Positions 11,475 through 18,385 of a stretch of 64,000 bases of DNA are shown in pieces. The notes under the pieces were generated by a model. It was not told where the DNA came from. It made no database searches and saw only the letters and a list, made by a program, of their open reading frames with translations. Source of the DNA: an uncultured Paludibaculum sp. (lineage in GTDB: Bacteria > Acidobacteriota > Terriglobia > Bryobacterales > Bryobacteraceae); NCBI RefSeq assembly GCF_963665245.1, contig NZ_OY762269.1, positions 1,742,501 to 1,806,500 of the forward strand, given 5' to 3'. The position numbers were made by a program, and so were the translations under genes. Each line of letters begins with the position of its first letter. Position 1 is the stretch's first letter.

Positions 11475-11696
11475 TCAGTCCGCGTCCGAAGATGAGCCGG
11501 CATGATCGAGGAGCCGCTTGTGAAGCGCATTGTACTTGTTCATGGCTTCCCCCTTGGCAGCTCCACTGATGCCGGAGCGGAGTTGCTTCGTCAGGGACGA
11601 AAACTCCTTCAGGTGGTCGACGATATGTTCGTCGAACTCCCGCTCTGCAGGTCCGTAAGCCGCCGGTGGTTCATGTCGCCCGTTTTTCATCGGCAT
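11475..11696 (-). CDS. Small unknown protein coupled to the capsid gene
   Basis: 73 residues, MPMKNGRHEPPAAYG..., charged and helical-looking (EFDEHIVDHLKEFSSLTKQL) with an acidic tail SSSDAD. ATG 11696 overlaps the capsid stop by one base (TGATG), a typical translational-coupling arrangement. No family recognised. In HK97-type phages the gene after the capsid often encodes a head-completion or connector protein, but this one is shorter than those and shows no diagnostic motif. Confidence 0.6.
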   Translation of the reverse strand: MPMKNGRHEPPAAYGPAEREFDEHIVDHLKEFSSLTKQLRSGISGAAKGEAMNKYNALHKRLLDHAGSSSDAD

Positions 11697-12943
11697 CAGA
11701 GCACCCCGTCGATGAGAACGAATGCCTTCGGCTGAAGGACTTGGACGTCCGCGCGAGTGTAGACACGGATCCACACCTGCAGGTTGCGGAAGGCGCTGCC
11801 GGCGGCGTCCGATGCCTCGCGGCTCACCTCGATCATGAGCTCTGTTCGCATCCCGAAGGCCAGGCGCGAGAAGTCACCCACGTAAGCCTCTGAAGCGACG
11901 TTGGACGTCCCCTTGGTGAGATTCGTCGGAATCTGGGTGGTGCTGAACTTCTTCAGGCCCTCCCAGGACGCCGGCGGGCGCAAGGGCTGCCCCGTGGTGT
12001 CCTTCAATGCGTCAAGTACTCCCGCCGTTCGCGGTGCCATGATCGCGGCGGTCGCGGTGAAGTTGTAGTCCGCGCACATCCGGACGGCCTGGCCGAACTT
12101 GTCGTAGTTCGTCAGCGCCGCGCCGTTCTCGCCCATGTCGATGGTCTGAATGTTGGCCGTCTCCGCGATGCCCTTCGGTTCGGGTTCGACTCCCGAGCCG
12201 CGAAGCGCCGCGCGGTCCAACTCCAGGGCGATGCTCTGGGCGAAGGCGTTCCGGATCACCTCCTCAAGGCCGATCGCGTCCTCGAAGACTTCCATGGAGA
12301 GCTTCACGAGGCCGATCAGGACCTGTGCCTTGAAGGTCACGGCGTCAAAGGTCATGTCGCCGGCGGCGGCCGCTGCGTTCTCCGCCTTCCATCCGAAGCT
12401 CGGATCGCCCGTGATCCGCGCCATCTTCAGGGTTGAGGAATCCATCGGAACCGTCAACGCGCCGGCCTGCGTCACGGCGGAGAGACCTCGCGCCCTGTCG
12501 ATGATACTGGTGCTCAACGGAGTGGGCACCAGGTGCGTGTAGTTGGAGACCGAACCTTGCGTCTTGGCCAGGAGTTCGCGTTCCGCGCCTTGCCAGTTGC
12601 CGGTCACCAGGCCTTTCACGTAGCGGCCAATGCTCAATTCCTCATCCGGCCTCGCGGAAGCGCGGCCGCAGATCCGCTCGCGAAGGGAGTCAGTTGGCCG
12701 CAGCAGGACGATATCCGAACTGGATCCGCGTTGGCCGAACACTCGCGCCGCATCCTGATCCGCGTCGGACTGCGCGGCGGTGATTTCATCGTTGAGCTGT
12801 TCCAGTTTTCCGATGAGCCGGTCGAAGTCCGCGATCTCGTCGCTTGTCATCAGCCGCTGCTCTGCCTGCGAGCGACTCGTGTACTTGTCGAGCTGGCCGA
12901 GCAATGCGGCTCTCCGCTCTTTCATGTTGTTTATTCTGTGCAT
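11696..12943 (-). CDS. HK97-fold phage major capsid protein
   Basis: 415 residues from ATG 12943, which has GGAG six bases upstream; a GTG four codons earlier is the alternative. The N-terminal about 70 residues are a charged coiled-coil-like segment (MKERRAALLGQLDKY...IGKLEQLNDEI), resembling the delta/scaffold domain. The core shows typical features: SIIDRARGLSAVTQAGALTV, WKAENAAAAAGDMTF, LVKLSMEVFEDA, the helical ALELDRAALRGSG and a C-terminal VQVLQPKAFVLIDG. No portal, protease, terminase or tail gene accompanies it. If the N-terminal domain is cleaved, the protease would have to come from a helper phage. The gene lies just past the iteron array. Confidence 0.88.
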   Translation of the reverse strand: MHRINNMKERRAALLGQLDKYTSRSQAEQRLMTSDEIADFDRLIGKLEQLNDEITAAQSDADQDAARVFGQRGSSSDIVLLRPTDSLRERICGRASARPDEELSIGRYVKGLVTGNWQGAERELLAKTQGSVSNYTHLVPTPLSTSIIDRARGLSAVTQAGALTVPMDSSTLKMARITGDPSFGWKAENAAAAAGDMTFDAVTFKAQVLIGLVKLSMEVFEDAIGLEEVIRNAFAQSIALELDRAALRGSGVEPEPKGIAETANIQTIDMGENGAALTNYDKFGQAVRMCADYNFTATAAIMAPRTAGVLDALKDTTGQPLRPPASWEGLKKFSTTQIPTNLTKGTSNVASEAYVGDFSRLAFGMRTELMIEVSREASDAAGSAFRNLQVWIRVYTRADVQVLQPKAFVLIDGVL

Positions 12944-13580
12944 GTCACACTCCACTTGCTGTTTGTGCTGAAGTTGGAGCTTCAGCGTCTTGCCGCCTGT
13001 CAGGCGAGCACGACGCCGGTTGCGCGACTGCGCATCGGTGGGTCATGCAGCAGAGGTATGCAGCGACCGCCGTACCCTCTGCCGACTGTTCCTGGTATCC
13101 CGAGTACTCGCGACCGCCAATACTCAGGACCGAACCACGAACATTTCCACGATATTGCAGGTCGGAATTCGGCGTCAATACATTTTCGAAAAAAATGTTC
13201 AGCCCCCTTCCCATTTAGACCCCCCCCCTACTCTGAAATCGCGGCTTATAGCGCTTCTGTGCTCCCACGGTCTAGAAGAGCGGGCCCCAGACTTTTCGGC
13301 CCCCCCTAGCTATTGGTGCCTCACCATTAGCGGACAGCCATGAGCGCCGCAGTCGATGCGAGCTGGTCCCAAACATCCAAAGCCGTCGCCGAACCTGTCC
13401 ACAGATCGGGTTGTTTCCAGTGTTTCCAGTCCGTTTCCAGTTGTTCGAGCTCGCCTCTCCTCGTAACTCGTTTGGAATGAATACTGTTTCCAGTGTTTCC
13501 AGTTATTGCAATGATGTGAACATGCAGGCGCGCGCGTATGTGTGACTTCCCTGGAGAAAAACTGGAAACACTGGAAACAG
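12944..13580. other. Gene-free interval containing the left half of the iteron array
   Basis: Between the capsid gene and the vapE stop. ORFs here are short and without family resemblance. It includes five GTTTCCAGT iterons (13413-13503), two oppositely oriented ones (13561-13578) and, near 13187-13237, homopolymer-rich sequence (AAAAAA and runs of C). A leftward promoter for the capsid gene would be expected here, but none could be assigned confidently. Confidence 0.6.
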
Positions 13581-13645
13581 TCATGATTCCAAAGGATTTA
13601 AACTGGAAACAGGACTGGAAACAGAACTGGAAACAGACTGGAAAC
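13413..13645. repeat. Inverted iteron array, candidate replication origin
   Basis: Eleven exact copies of a 9-mer. Five read GTTTCCAGT on the + strand (starting 13413, 13422, 13433, 13486, 13495). Six read the complement ACTGGAAAC (starting 13561, 13570, 13602, 13614, 13626, 13637). The two orientations form two blocks facing each other across about 57 bp. The right four copies lie within the vapE 3' coding end. Staphylococcal pathogenicity islands place their origin, with iterons flanking a melt region, just 3' of their replication gene; the same placement here makes this a candidate origin bound by the VapE/primase pair. Confidence 0.8.
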
Positions 13646-14894
13646 TATCCCCAGAAACAGGCCGATAGCGCCAATCCGAGCCGCCACCGATGGCGGCATT
13701 GAATCTTACCCACCCATTTGATTTCAATATCTTTGCGATTCGAATCTTGTCACTCTGAGTCCACTGCCCAGACGGTTTGTTCAGGCAGTCCTCATCCTGC
13801 AGGATCTGACCGATGCTCACCTCCTTCAGTAGCCGGCCACTAATCCAGGGCATGATAAGTTCCTCCCACGCATCACCCTCGTATCGCGCCCGCTGTTCTT
13901 CTCCAGCCAGGTACCGGAGTTCTGGAGTATCGAGCCACCAGGCCGAACCAGCCCGGTACCGCACCACCGCCTCAGCCCAGAGCTGATCGCGATCGCGCCT
14001 CAGTTCCTCCAAGTGCGCCTTGGTGCAGACGACTGGCCAGAAGCGCCGGCCGCCCGTCTCGTCGCGTAGGTAGGTGTCACTGTTGACGGTCCCACCGAAA
14101 ACACACTGGCGTGGCGCCTCGATCACGCGGCGCCCGTATGGCGGCCGGAAGCGATCGGTAGTTCGGGACATGAATGCCTTCACTCGATCAACGCCGCTCC
14201 GCGAGTAACTGGAGAGCTCGGCAAGCTCGATGATCCAGGCCCCCAAGAGTTGCAGGGATGAATCCTTCGACCCCATATCGTCGAGCTCGTCGGTATAGAA
14301 CTCACCCCCGAGGATGCTCAACGCGGTTGATTTGCCGAGGCCCTGCGGGCCCTCCAGGATCGGACAGCAATCCGACTTACAGCCAGGCCGAAACACGCGG
14401 GCCACGGCTGACACAAGCCAGCGCTCGGCCACGGCGGCCGAGTAGGGCGAGTGCTCAACGCCCAGATACATGAAGAGCCAGTCTTGCAGGCGTGGCCGCT
14501 CATCCCAGACGAGCGACTCAAGGTATTCGCGCAGAGGGTGGAACTTGTGGTGGACCGCGACCGACTGAACGGCGGAGACCGCGATCGCTTCGCCGACGTC
14601 GATGCCGCGCGACTGGAGCCAGCGTAGGGCCTGCCGGTCGTGGTCGTCGGTCCACCGTGGGCCGAGAGAATCGCCCCACGGTGGCGAGCGCTTGGCTACC
14701 ACGCGCATTCTGAACTCGTCGTAAGCTAAGACGCCCTGGAAGTCCGGCGACTCGCGTAGGGCCAACTCAGCGTTAAAGAATATGGGCTTCGCACGGCCGT
14801 CGCGCCCGAGCTTGAGGAACTTCGTCCATCCTTTGCGCTTCGCGGACTTGGCCTCTGGTGTCTGCTCAGTCAAGCGGCCTTCCCCTGCCGGCAT
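13581..14894 (-). CDS. VapE-type replication helicase/ATPase of the satellite-like element
   Basis: 437 residues from ATG 14894 (a GTG at 14930, preceded by GAGAAG, is an alternative start). Virulence-associated E family: Walker A GPQGLGKST near residue 182, Walker B-like AWIIELAEL, then MSRTTDRFRPPYGR, FGGTVNSDTYLRDETGGRRFWPV, the segment that recognises this family. VapE proteins are superfamily-3-like helicases used by phages and satellites for replication. The C-terminal tail (SFQSVSSSVSSPVSS) is encoded by four copies of the iteron repeat, so origin and coding sequence overlap. It overlaps the upstream primase-like gene. Confidence 0.87.
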   Translation of the reverse strand: MPAGEGRLTEQTPEAKSAKRKGWTKFLKLGRDGRAKPIFFNAELALRESPDFQGVLAYDEFRMRVVAKRSPPWGDSLGPRWTDDHDRQALRWLQSRGIDVGEAIAVSAVQSVAVHHKFHPLREYLESLVWDERPRLQDWLFMYLGVEHSPYSAAVAERWLVSAVARVFRPGCKSDCCPILEGPQGLGKSTALSILGGEFYTDELDDMGSKDSSLQLLGAWIIELAELSSYSRSGVDRVKAFMSRTTDRFRPPYGRRVIEAPRQCVFGGTVNSDTYLRDETGGRRFWPVVCTKAHLEELRRDRDQLWAEAVVRYRAGSAWWLDTPELRYLAGEEQRARYEGDAWEELIMPWISGRLLKEVSIGQILQDEDCLNKPSGQWTQSDKIRIAKILKSNGWVRFNAAIGGGSDWRYRPVSGDSFQSVSSSVSSPVSSLNPLES

Positions 14895-15481
14895 TGTGCT
14901 TCGGTCAGCCAATCCACGATGAGGGCACACAGCTTCTCACTGAAGAGCACGTCCCGCTCGCCGTCGCGGACAAGAGCCTGCCAGCGTTTCAAATCGCGTT
15001 CGCGCGCCTGATTGCACCAGGTCTGAAGCGTGATCGCGTCTGATGATTCGAGGAGAAAGAGTCGGCGGCAAGCCCTCTGCCAGAGGAACCACTTGCCGCC
15101 GATGAATGACTCGCGCTTGGCTCGCTCCAGGTGCATCCGGAGACCAAGGGCCCACCGTGCGCAAAGCTGCGCTTCCTTCTCAACCTCGCGCCGGTGGCGT
15201 GCGAAGCTCCTTCGTTCTTCCGGTGTGTGCGATTCCTGCGGAATGCCGGTGAACCCGCACAGCCAGGCCGCGGCCGCGGCAGTGTCACAGCCGCGGGCCC
15301 GCTGAACCAGGTCAATCAAGCCGCCGCCCTCGTTCGCGGCGAAGTCGTACCAGACGCCTTTTTCCTCGTCCAGTGCGATGTTCCACCCATCACCCTTGCG
15401 CCAGAACGCGCGCCCACGGTGGTAGTGGAGTGGACCGCCGCCGAGAGCTCGCCAGATTGCGGTGATGGAGCCGGTGTTCAT
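14870..15481 (-). CDS. Primase-like protein upstream of VapE
   Basis: 203 residues. The N-terminal part carries the pattern GDGWNIALDEEKGVWYDFAANEGGGLIDLV (residues 31-60), typical of the N-terminal region of phage/plasmid primases, but without a visible CHC2 cysteine cluster and without a TOPRIM domain. The C-terminal half is helical and rich in Arg/Trp/Leu, with no recognised domain. ATG 15481 overlaps the preceding stop (ATGA). It is probably a DNA-priming or loading partner for the adjacent helicase; priming activity itself is inference. Confidence 0.65.
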   Translation of the reverse strand: MNTGSITAIWRALGGGPLHYHRGRAFWRKGDGWNIALDEEKGVWYDFAANEGGGLIDLVQRARGCDTAAAAAWLCGFTGIPQESHTPEERRSFARHRREVEKEAQLCARWALGLRMHLERAKRESFIGGKWFLWQRACRRLFLLESSDAITLQTWCNQARERDLKRWQALVRDGERDVLFSEKLCALIVDWLTEAQCRQGKAA

Positions 15482-15798
15482 TGGATGGTTGCGGAGGACG
15501 CCGGAACACGATCAATTGCCCCAGAGTCCGCAGCAGAGTCCAGTGCCCCAAGTAGGAACAGCGTGAGGACGTGCGTACCCAGGAGAGCGGAGCACTTCAC
15601 TGAGAACTCCACGTGCCGCGCAATGAATCGCGTCACAACCATTTGAACCGTTACGCCACCGCCTTGGTTTTCCTTGCAGAGATCCTCGAAACACTCGTCA
15701 AGAGTGCCGGTCAGACGCTGTTGGATCTCTTCCGGAAGTGCTTCGATGAGATCCTTGGGACGGAACGTCTGATCGGGCTCGCGCCACTCAGGAGCCAT
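15478..15798 (-). CDS. Unknown protein in the satellite early operon
   Basis: 106 residues: MAPEWREPDQTFRPKDLIEA..., then helical segments with a hydrophobic stretch VLTLFLLGALDSA. No family recognised. Start ATG 15798 overlaps the upstream gene by 11 bp and its stop overlaps the primase-like start (ATGA, 15478-15481), so it is translated as part of a tightly coupled leftward operon. Confidence 0.6.
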   Translation of the reverse strand: MAPEWREPDQTFRPKDLIEALPEEIQQRLTGTLDECFEDLCKENQGGGVTVQMVVTRFIARHVEFSVKCSALLGTHVLTLFLLGALDSAADSGAIDRVPASSATIQ

Positions 15799-16222
15799 GG
15801 TGAAGCATCTCCTGAGCGCGACCGATGAGGTCGGGAAAGATCCGAGCCGTTCGCCTCGCGTTGGCGATCACCGACTCAAAGTCCTCACGGAAGCCGTCTA
15901 GAATATGTTGAGCAGCCTCCGGAGTAAGTGCGCCATCGGTTCGATCGTAGCGCCACAATAGATCGATGAGGAACGCCTCGACGGGTGTGGTGCATCCTTC
16001 GTGCGCATTCAAGACATCGACTGTGACGGCGGCGATTCGCCTATCGCCGTTGCCCAGGTCTTGAATCGCGCAGAACAGGCGACCTAGGTCTACGGCCCGA
16101 TCATCAGTGGTAGATGCCGCTTGAAGTGGAATCGGCGCAGCCTGCACAGTGACTTTGCGAGCCCCTCGATTCGTCGATGGGGGCTTTGCTTGTTTCTTCC
16201 GGTGAACAGCCTGGGCGCTCAT
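15788..16222 (-). CDS. Unknown protein following the AlpA-type regulator
   Basis: 144 residues from ATG 16222, chosen because it overlaps the alpA stop as ATGA (16219-16222); an upstream ATG in the same frame would lie inside alpA. The basic N-terminus (HRKKQAKPPSTNRGARK) is followed by an acidic helical body (EAFLIDLLWRYDRTDGALTPEAAQHILDGF). No family recognised. Its position between regulator and replication genes suggests an early function. Confidence 0.65.
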   Translation of the reverse strand: MSAQAVHRKKQAKPPSTNRGARKVTVQAAPIPLQAASTTDDRAVDLGRLFCAIQDLGNGDRRIAAVTVDVLNAHEGCTTPVEAFLIDLLWRYDRTDGALTPEAAQHILDGFREDFESVIANARRTARIFPDLIGRAQEMLHHGS

Positions 16223-16464
16223 GCAAGAATGCCCTCCGACTCGTTCAGAGCTTTCTCCGTTTGGCGCTTCAGCCATTCCTCGAAGAGCCGCCGTGGAATG
16301 ACGAACCGGCCTCGGCTTCCCTTACCCGCATTCCCAATGCGAAGACTGGGGATCTTTTTCTCTCGGAGGAGCTTATAGGTACTAGTGGTTCCGACTCCGA
16401 GTTCAGCAGCGATCTCGGGGACGGTGAGGTAGGAACGCGATCGGGTTCGAGCCGGATCATGCAT
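16219..16464 (-). CDS. AlpA/excisionase-type helix-turn-helix regulator
   Basis: 81 residues: YLTVPEIAAELGVGTTSTYKLLREKKIPSLRIG...RGRFVIPRRLFEEWLKRQ, the winged-HTH pattern of AlpA/excisionase family proteins (MerR-like HTH_17). ATG 16464 has AGGA eight bases upstream. In P4-like and PICI-type satellites, AlpA proteins switch on excision and satellite genes. Here it is the first gene of the leftward replication operon, divergent from the XRE repressor-like gene, which fits that role. Confidence 0.82.
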   Translation of the reverse strand: MHDPARTRSRSYLTVPEIAAELGVGTTSTYKLLREKKIPSLRIGNAGKGSRGRFVIPRRLFEEWLKRQTEKALNESEGILA

Positions 16465-16540
16465 TGTGTTTTCCTATTCCGTGGGTGACAATCGGGCAGA
16501 TGTCTAAGTCTGACCAGTCACAGCATAACCGGACATCGCA

Positions 16541-16568
16541 TGTCATGTCAAATATAAATGACAGGTCA
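16541..16568. promoter_or_regulatory. Inverted repeat between alpA and the XRE gene, candidate operator
   Basis: TGTCATGTCA (16541-16550), an 8-bp spacer AATATAAA, then TGACAGGTCA (16559-16568): eight of ten positions are complementary. Further half-sites TGTCA/TGACC occur nearby. It lies in or at the very start of the XRE gene, facing the alpA promoter region. A lysogenic-type repressor site is a natural reading, inferred from position and symmetry. Confidence 0.5.
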
Positions 16569-17015
16569 TCGAATGTCAATGTACAATCGGCTGTGCGTAA
16601 CCTCCGCGCTCACTTCGGTGAGTCCCAGGAGGTATTCGCAAGACGAGTCTCACGCACCACCAGGACGATTGCCCGATGGGAAAGCACGATGCCGCCTTCT
16701 GGTCAAAGCCTAGTAATGCTCTTTGAACTTGCTGACCAAGAGGGATTGATTGACTTGGCATCCCAGTTCCGCCGGGCACTTGAGGAAAGCATCCAGATTC
16801 CGCTGCGTACGAACTGGGTGGAAGTGCAACTCGCGGCCGGTCAAGGCCTCAAGTTCTTGACCGAAGGTGATCTCGATAGAGTACGTGAGGAACTGGACTT
16901 TATTTTGAGCGCGACGAAGGACGTAATCGGCAAGGATCTCAATCAGGAAACCAAGTCGCGAGTTGTCGGAGGCGTGACACTGACCGATGTAGGAGAGCCA
17001 GAGAAGGAAGAATGA
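16545..17015 (+). CDS. XRE-family regulator paired with the integrase
   Basis: About 156 residues from ATG 16545; an in-frame ATG at 16500 and a GTG at 16593 are alternatives, and none has a strong ribosome-binding site. The HTH is visible as VRNLRAHFGESQEVFARRVSRTTRTIARWES, followed by a helical region and an acidic C-terminus. Its stop overlaps the integrase start by ATGA (17012-17015). Being divergent from alpA, it is the likely repressor controlling the switch between integrated and replicating states; this is inference. Confidence 0.78.
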   Translation: MSNINDRSSNVNVQSAVRNLRAHFGESQEVFARRVSRTTRTIARWESTMPPSGQSLVMLFELADQEGLIDLASQFRRALEESIQIPLRTNWVEVQLAAGQGLKFLTEGDLDRVREELDFILSATKDVIGKDLNQETKSRVVGGVTLTDVGEPEKEE

Positions 17016-18190
17016 ACGGCACTACCTATAAGCGTGGCAAGGGGAATTGGGCTTACTCGATCTACCTGGGGAAGTCCCCAGACGGCAAGCAGCATCGCGT
17101 GTTCAAGAGCGGGTTTGCTACCAAGCGGGAAGCCGATGACGCGAAACAGAAGGAATTTGAATCGCTCCGCGACAAAGCGGCGGTCGCGGCCGGTGCGCCC
17201 GAGACTCTCGGGCAGCTCATCGAGGTCTACCTGATCGATCACGCCGCGAAGCACTGCGCGCCAACCACGGCCGAGAGGTATCGGGCCCTGGTGCGCCATA
17301 TTCACGCCGAAGTATTGGCAACTCCGCTCGAAGCCCTAAACACCCTGCAGCTTGAACGTGAGTTCGACCGACTAAAGGCTTCTGGCGGGCATAAGCGGAA
17401 GACCCTGGCCGTCCGGCCGCTGGCCGCCAAGACCGTGCGCCACGTTTGGGGCGTGATCCATGCCGCCCTCGCAAACGGCATGAGGCTCGGGTTTCTGAGG
17501 GCGAATGTCGCCACACCCTGCCATCTACCGCCGCTCGACCAGCGCGAGAGCAAGGCCCTTGATGCGACACAAACGGATTTCTACCTCAGCGCGGCCAAGG
17601 GCCATTATCTGCACCCCATCCTGGTGTTGGCCGTGGCTACAGGCTGCCGTCGCGGCGAGCTGCTCGCGCTCACATGGCAGGACTTCGATGCCGGCCGCTC
17701 GATGCTCACTGTGACGAAGAGCCTTGAGCAAACGAAGGCAGGGTTGCGCATCAAGCCGCCGAAGAATATGAAGCCGCGCCTGGTGAAGCTGCCTCAGATG
17801 GCCGTGGACGTCCTCCAGGCGCATCGCGTGGAGCAAGCCAAGCGCCGACAGACCTTCGGGCCCGACTATCAGACCGATCCGGACCTGATCTTCGCGGGGC
17901 CCGATGGCTCGTTCCTCCGGCCGGATACGGTCACGGCGGCCGCGTGCCTACTGGCGAACCGGGCAGGCCTGAAAGGTATCGGAATGCACTCCCTCCGGCA
18001 CTCGCACGGCTCCCAGCTTCTTTCGGCTGGAGTGCCTCTGCCGGCCGTGTCGAAACGCCTCGGACACAGCTCCCCCCGTATTACGGCGGAGATCTACTCT
18101 CATGCCTTGCCGAACGACGAGGAAGCGGCCGCCGACATCTGGGAAGCCTTCATGAAGCCGTCGCTAGAACCACCTAGCCGACCGCAGTGA
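17012..18190 (+). CDS. int: Tyrosine-type site-specific integrase
   Basis: 392 residues. N-terminal AP2-like arm-binding part (WAYSIYLGKSPDGKQHRVFKSGFATKREADDA), SAM-like core-binding domain (residues about 65-170), then the catalytic domain with Arg in TGCRRGELLAL (near 211), HSLRHSHGS (near 326), LGHSS and the nucleophile Tyr in EIYSHAL (near 362). It ends about 55 bp from the right attachment repeat in tRNA-Glu, the usual place for an integrase using that tRNA. Co-translated with the XRE gene. No damage seen. Confidence 0.93.
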   Translation: MNGTTYKRGKGNWAYSIYLGKSPDGKQHRVFKSGFATKREADDAKQKEFESLRDKAAVAAGAPETLGQLIEVYLIDHAAKHCAPTTAERYRALVRHIHAEVLATPLEALNTLQLEREFDRLKASGGHKRKTLAVRPLAAKTVRHVWGVIHAALANGMRLGFLRANVATPCHLPPLDQRESKALDATQTDFYLSAAKGHYLHPILVLAVATGCRRGELLALTWQDFDAGRSMLTVTKSLEQTKAGLRIKPPKNMKPRLVKLPQMAVDVLQAHRVEQAKRRQTFGPDYQTDPDLIFAGPDGSFLRPDTVTAAACLLANRAGLKGIGMHSLRHSHGSQLLSAGVPLPAVSKRLGHSSPRITAEIYSHALPNDEEAAADIWEAFMKPSLEPPSRPQ

Positions 18191-18193
18191 GAG

Positions 18194-18219
18194 CGGAGTG
18201 TAGCAAATTGTAGCAGCGG
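18194..18219 (+). repeat. Possible integrase arm-type site, right end
   Basis: Partner of 9347-9373; carries two TGTAGCA motifs and lies between the integrase stop and the attachment repeat. The inference of integrase binding rests on duplication at both element ends. Confidence 0.55.
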
Positions 18220-18244
18220 AGAAGCTAAGTTGTTGAGGAAAAAG

Positions 18245-18275
18245 AGGAGGGATGGTAGCGCTAAGGGGATTCGAA
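18245..18275 (+). repeat. attR: 31-bp attachment repeat in the tRNA-Glu 3' end
   Basis: Identical to 9217-9247. It overlaps the 3' 23 nt of the tRNA gene plus 8 nt of trailer, so element DNA supplies the current tRNA 3' end and keeps it functional, as is usual for tRNA-targeting integrases. Confidence 0.92.
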
Positions 18276-18327
18276 CCCCTATTAGAGCCTTGAGAGGGCT
18301 CCGTCCTAACCCTTAGACGATAGCGCC
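18253..18327 (-). tRNA. tRNA-Glu (anticodon CTC)
   Basis: 75 nt including an encoded CCA. The acceptor GGCGCTA pairs with TAGCGCT (one G-T pair). The anticodon stem GAGCC/GGCTC encloses the loop CTCTCAA, giving anticodon CTC for GAG codons. The T arm is GGGG-TTCGAAT-CCCC. The gene is the integration site of the 9 kb element. Confidence 0.96.
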
Positions 18328-18385
18328 ACGCTACTCCTTCACTATATCAAACGAACGCTGGTTTGCGAAGTGCTGTGCGATCCCC

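Larger units (their letters stand above)
9217..18275. mobile_element. Phage-satellite-like integrative element in tRNA-Glu
   Basis: Bounded by a 31-bp direct repeat (9217-9247 and 18245-18275). The right copy lies in the 3' end of an intact tRNA-Glu; the left copy is a tRNA 3' remnant. One repeat plus interior is 9028 bp. Contents from the right: integrase, XRE regulator, divergent AlpA-type gene, two unknown genes, primase-like gene, VapE-type helicase gene, iteron array, HK97 major capsid gene, two small genes, FRG-domain gene and a tandem repeat array. No portal, terminase, protease, tail or lysis genes are seen. The layout matches phage satellites rather than a full prophage or a conjugative element. 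Confidence 0.9.

Noticed and set aside
13413..13645. CRISPR or terminator repeats
   Set aside because: The 9-mer is too short for CRISPR, occurs in both orientations in two blocks, and partly lies in coding sequence, which fits iterons.
9217..18275. Complete or nearly complete prophage
   Set aside because: Only a capsid protein is recognisable; portal, terminase, protease, tail, lysis and host-takeover genes are missing, and the 9 kb size with VapE/AlpA/int fits a satellite better.
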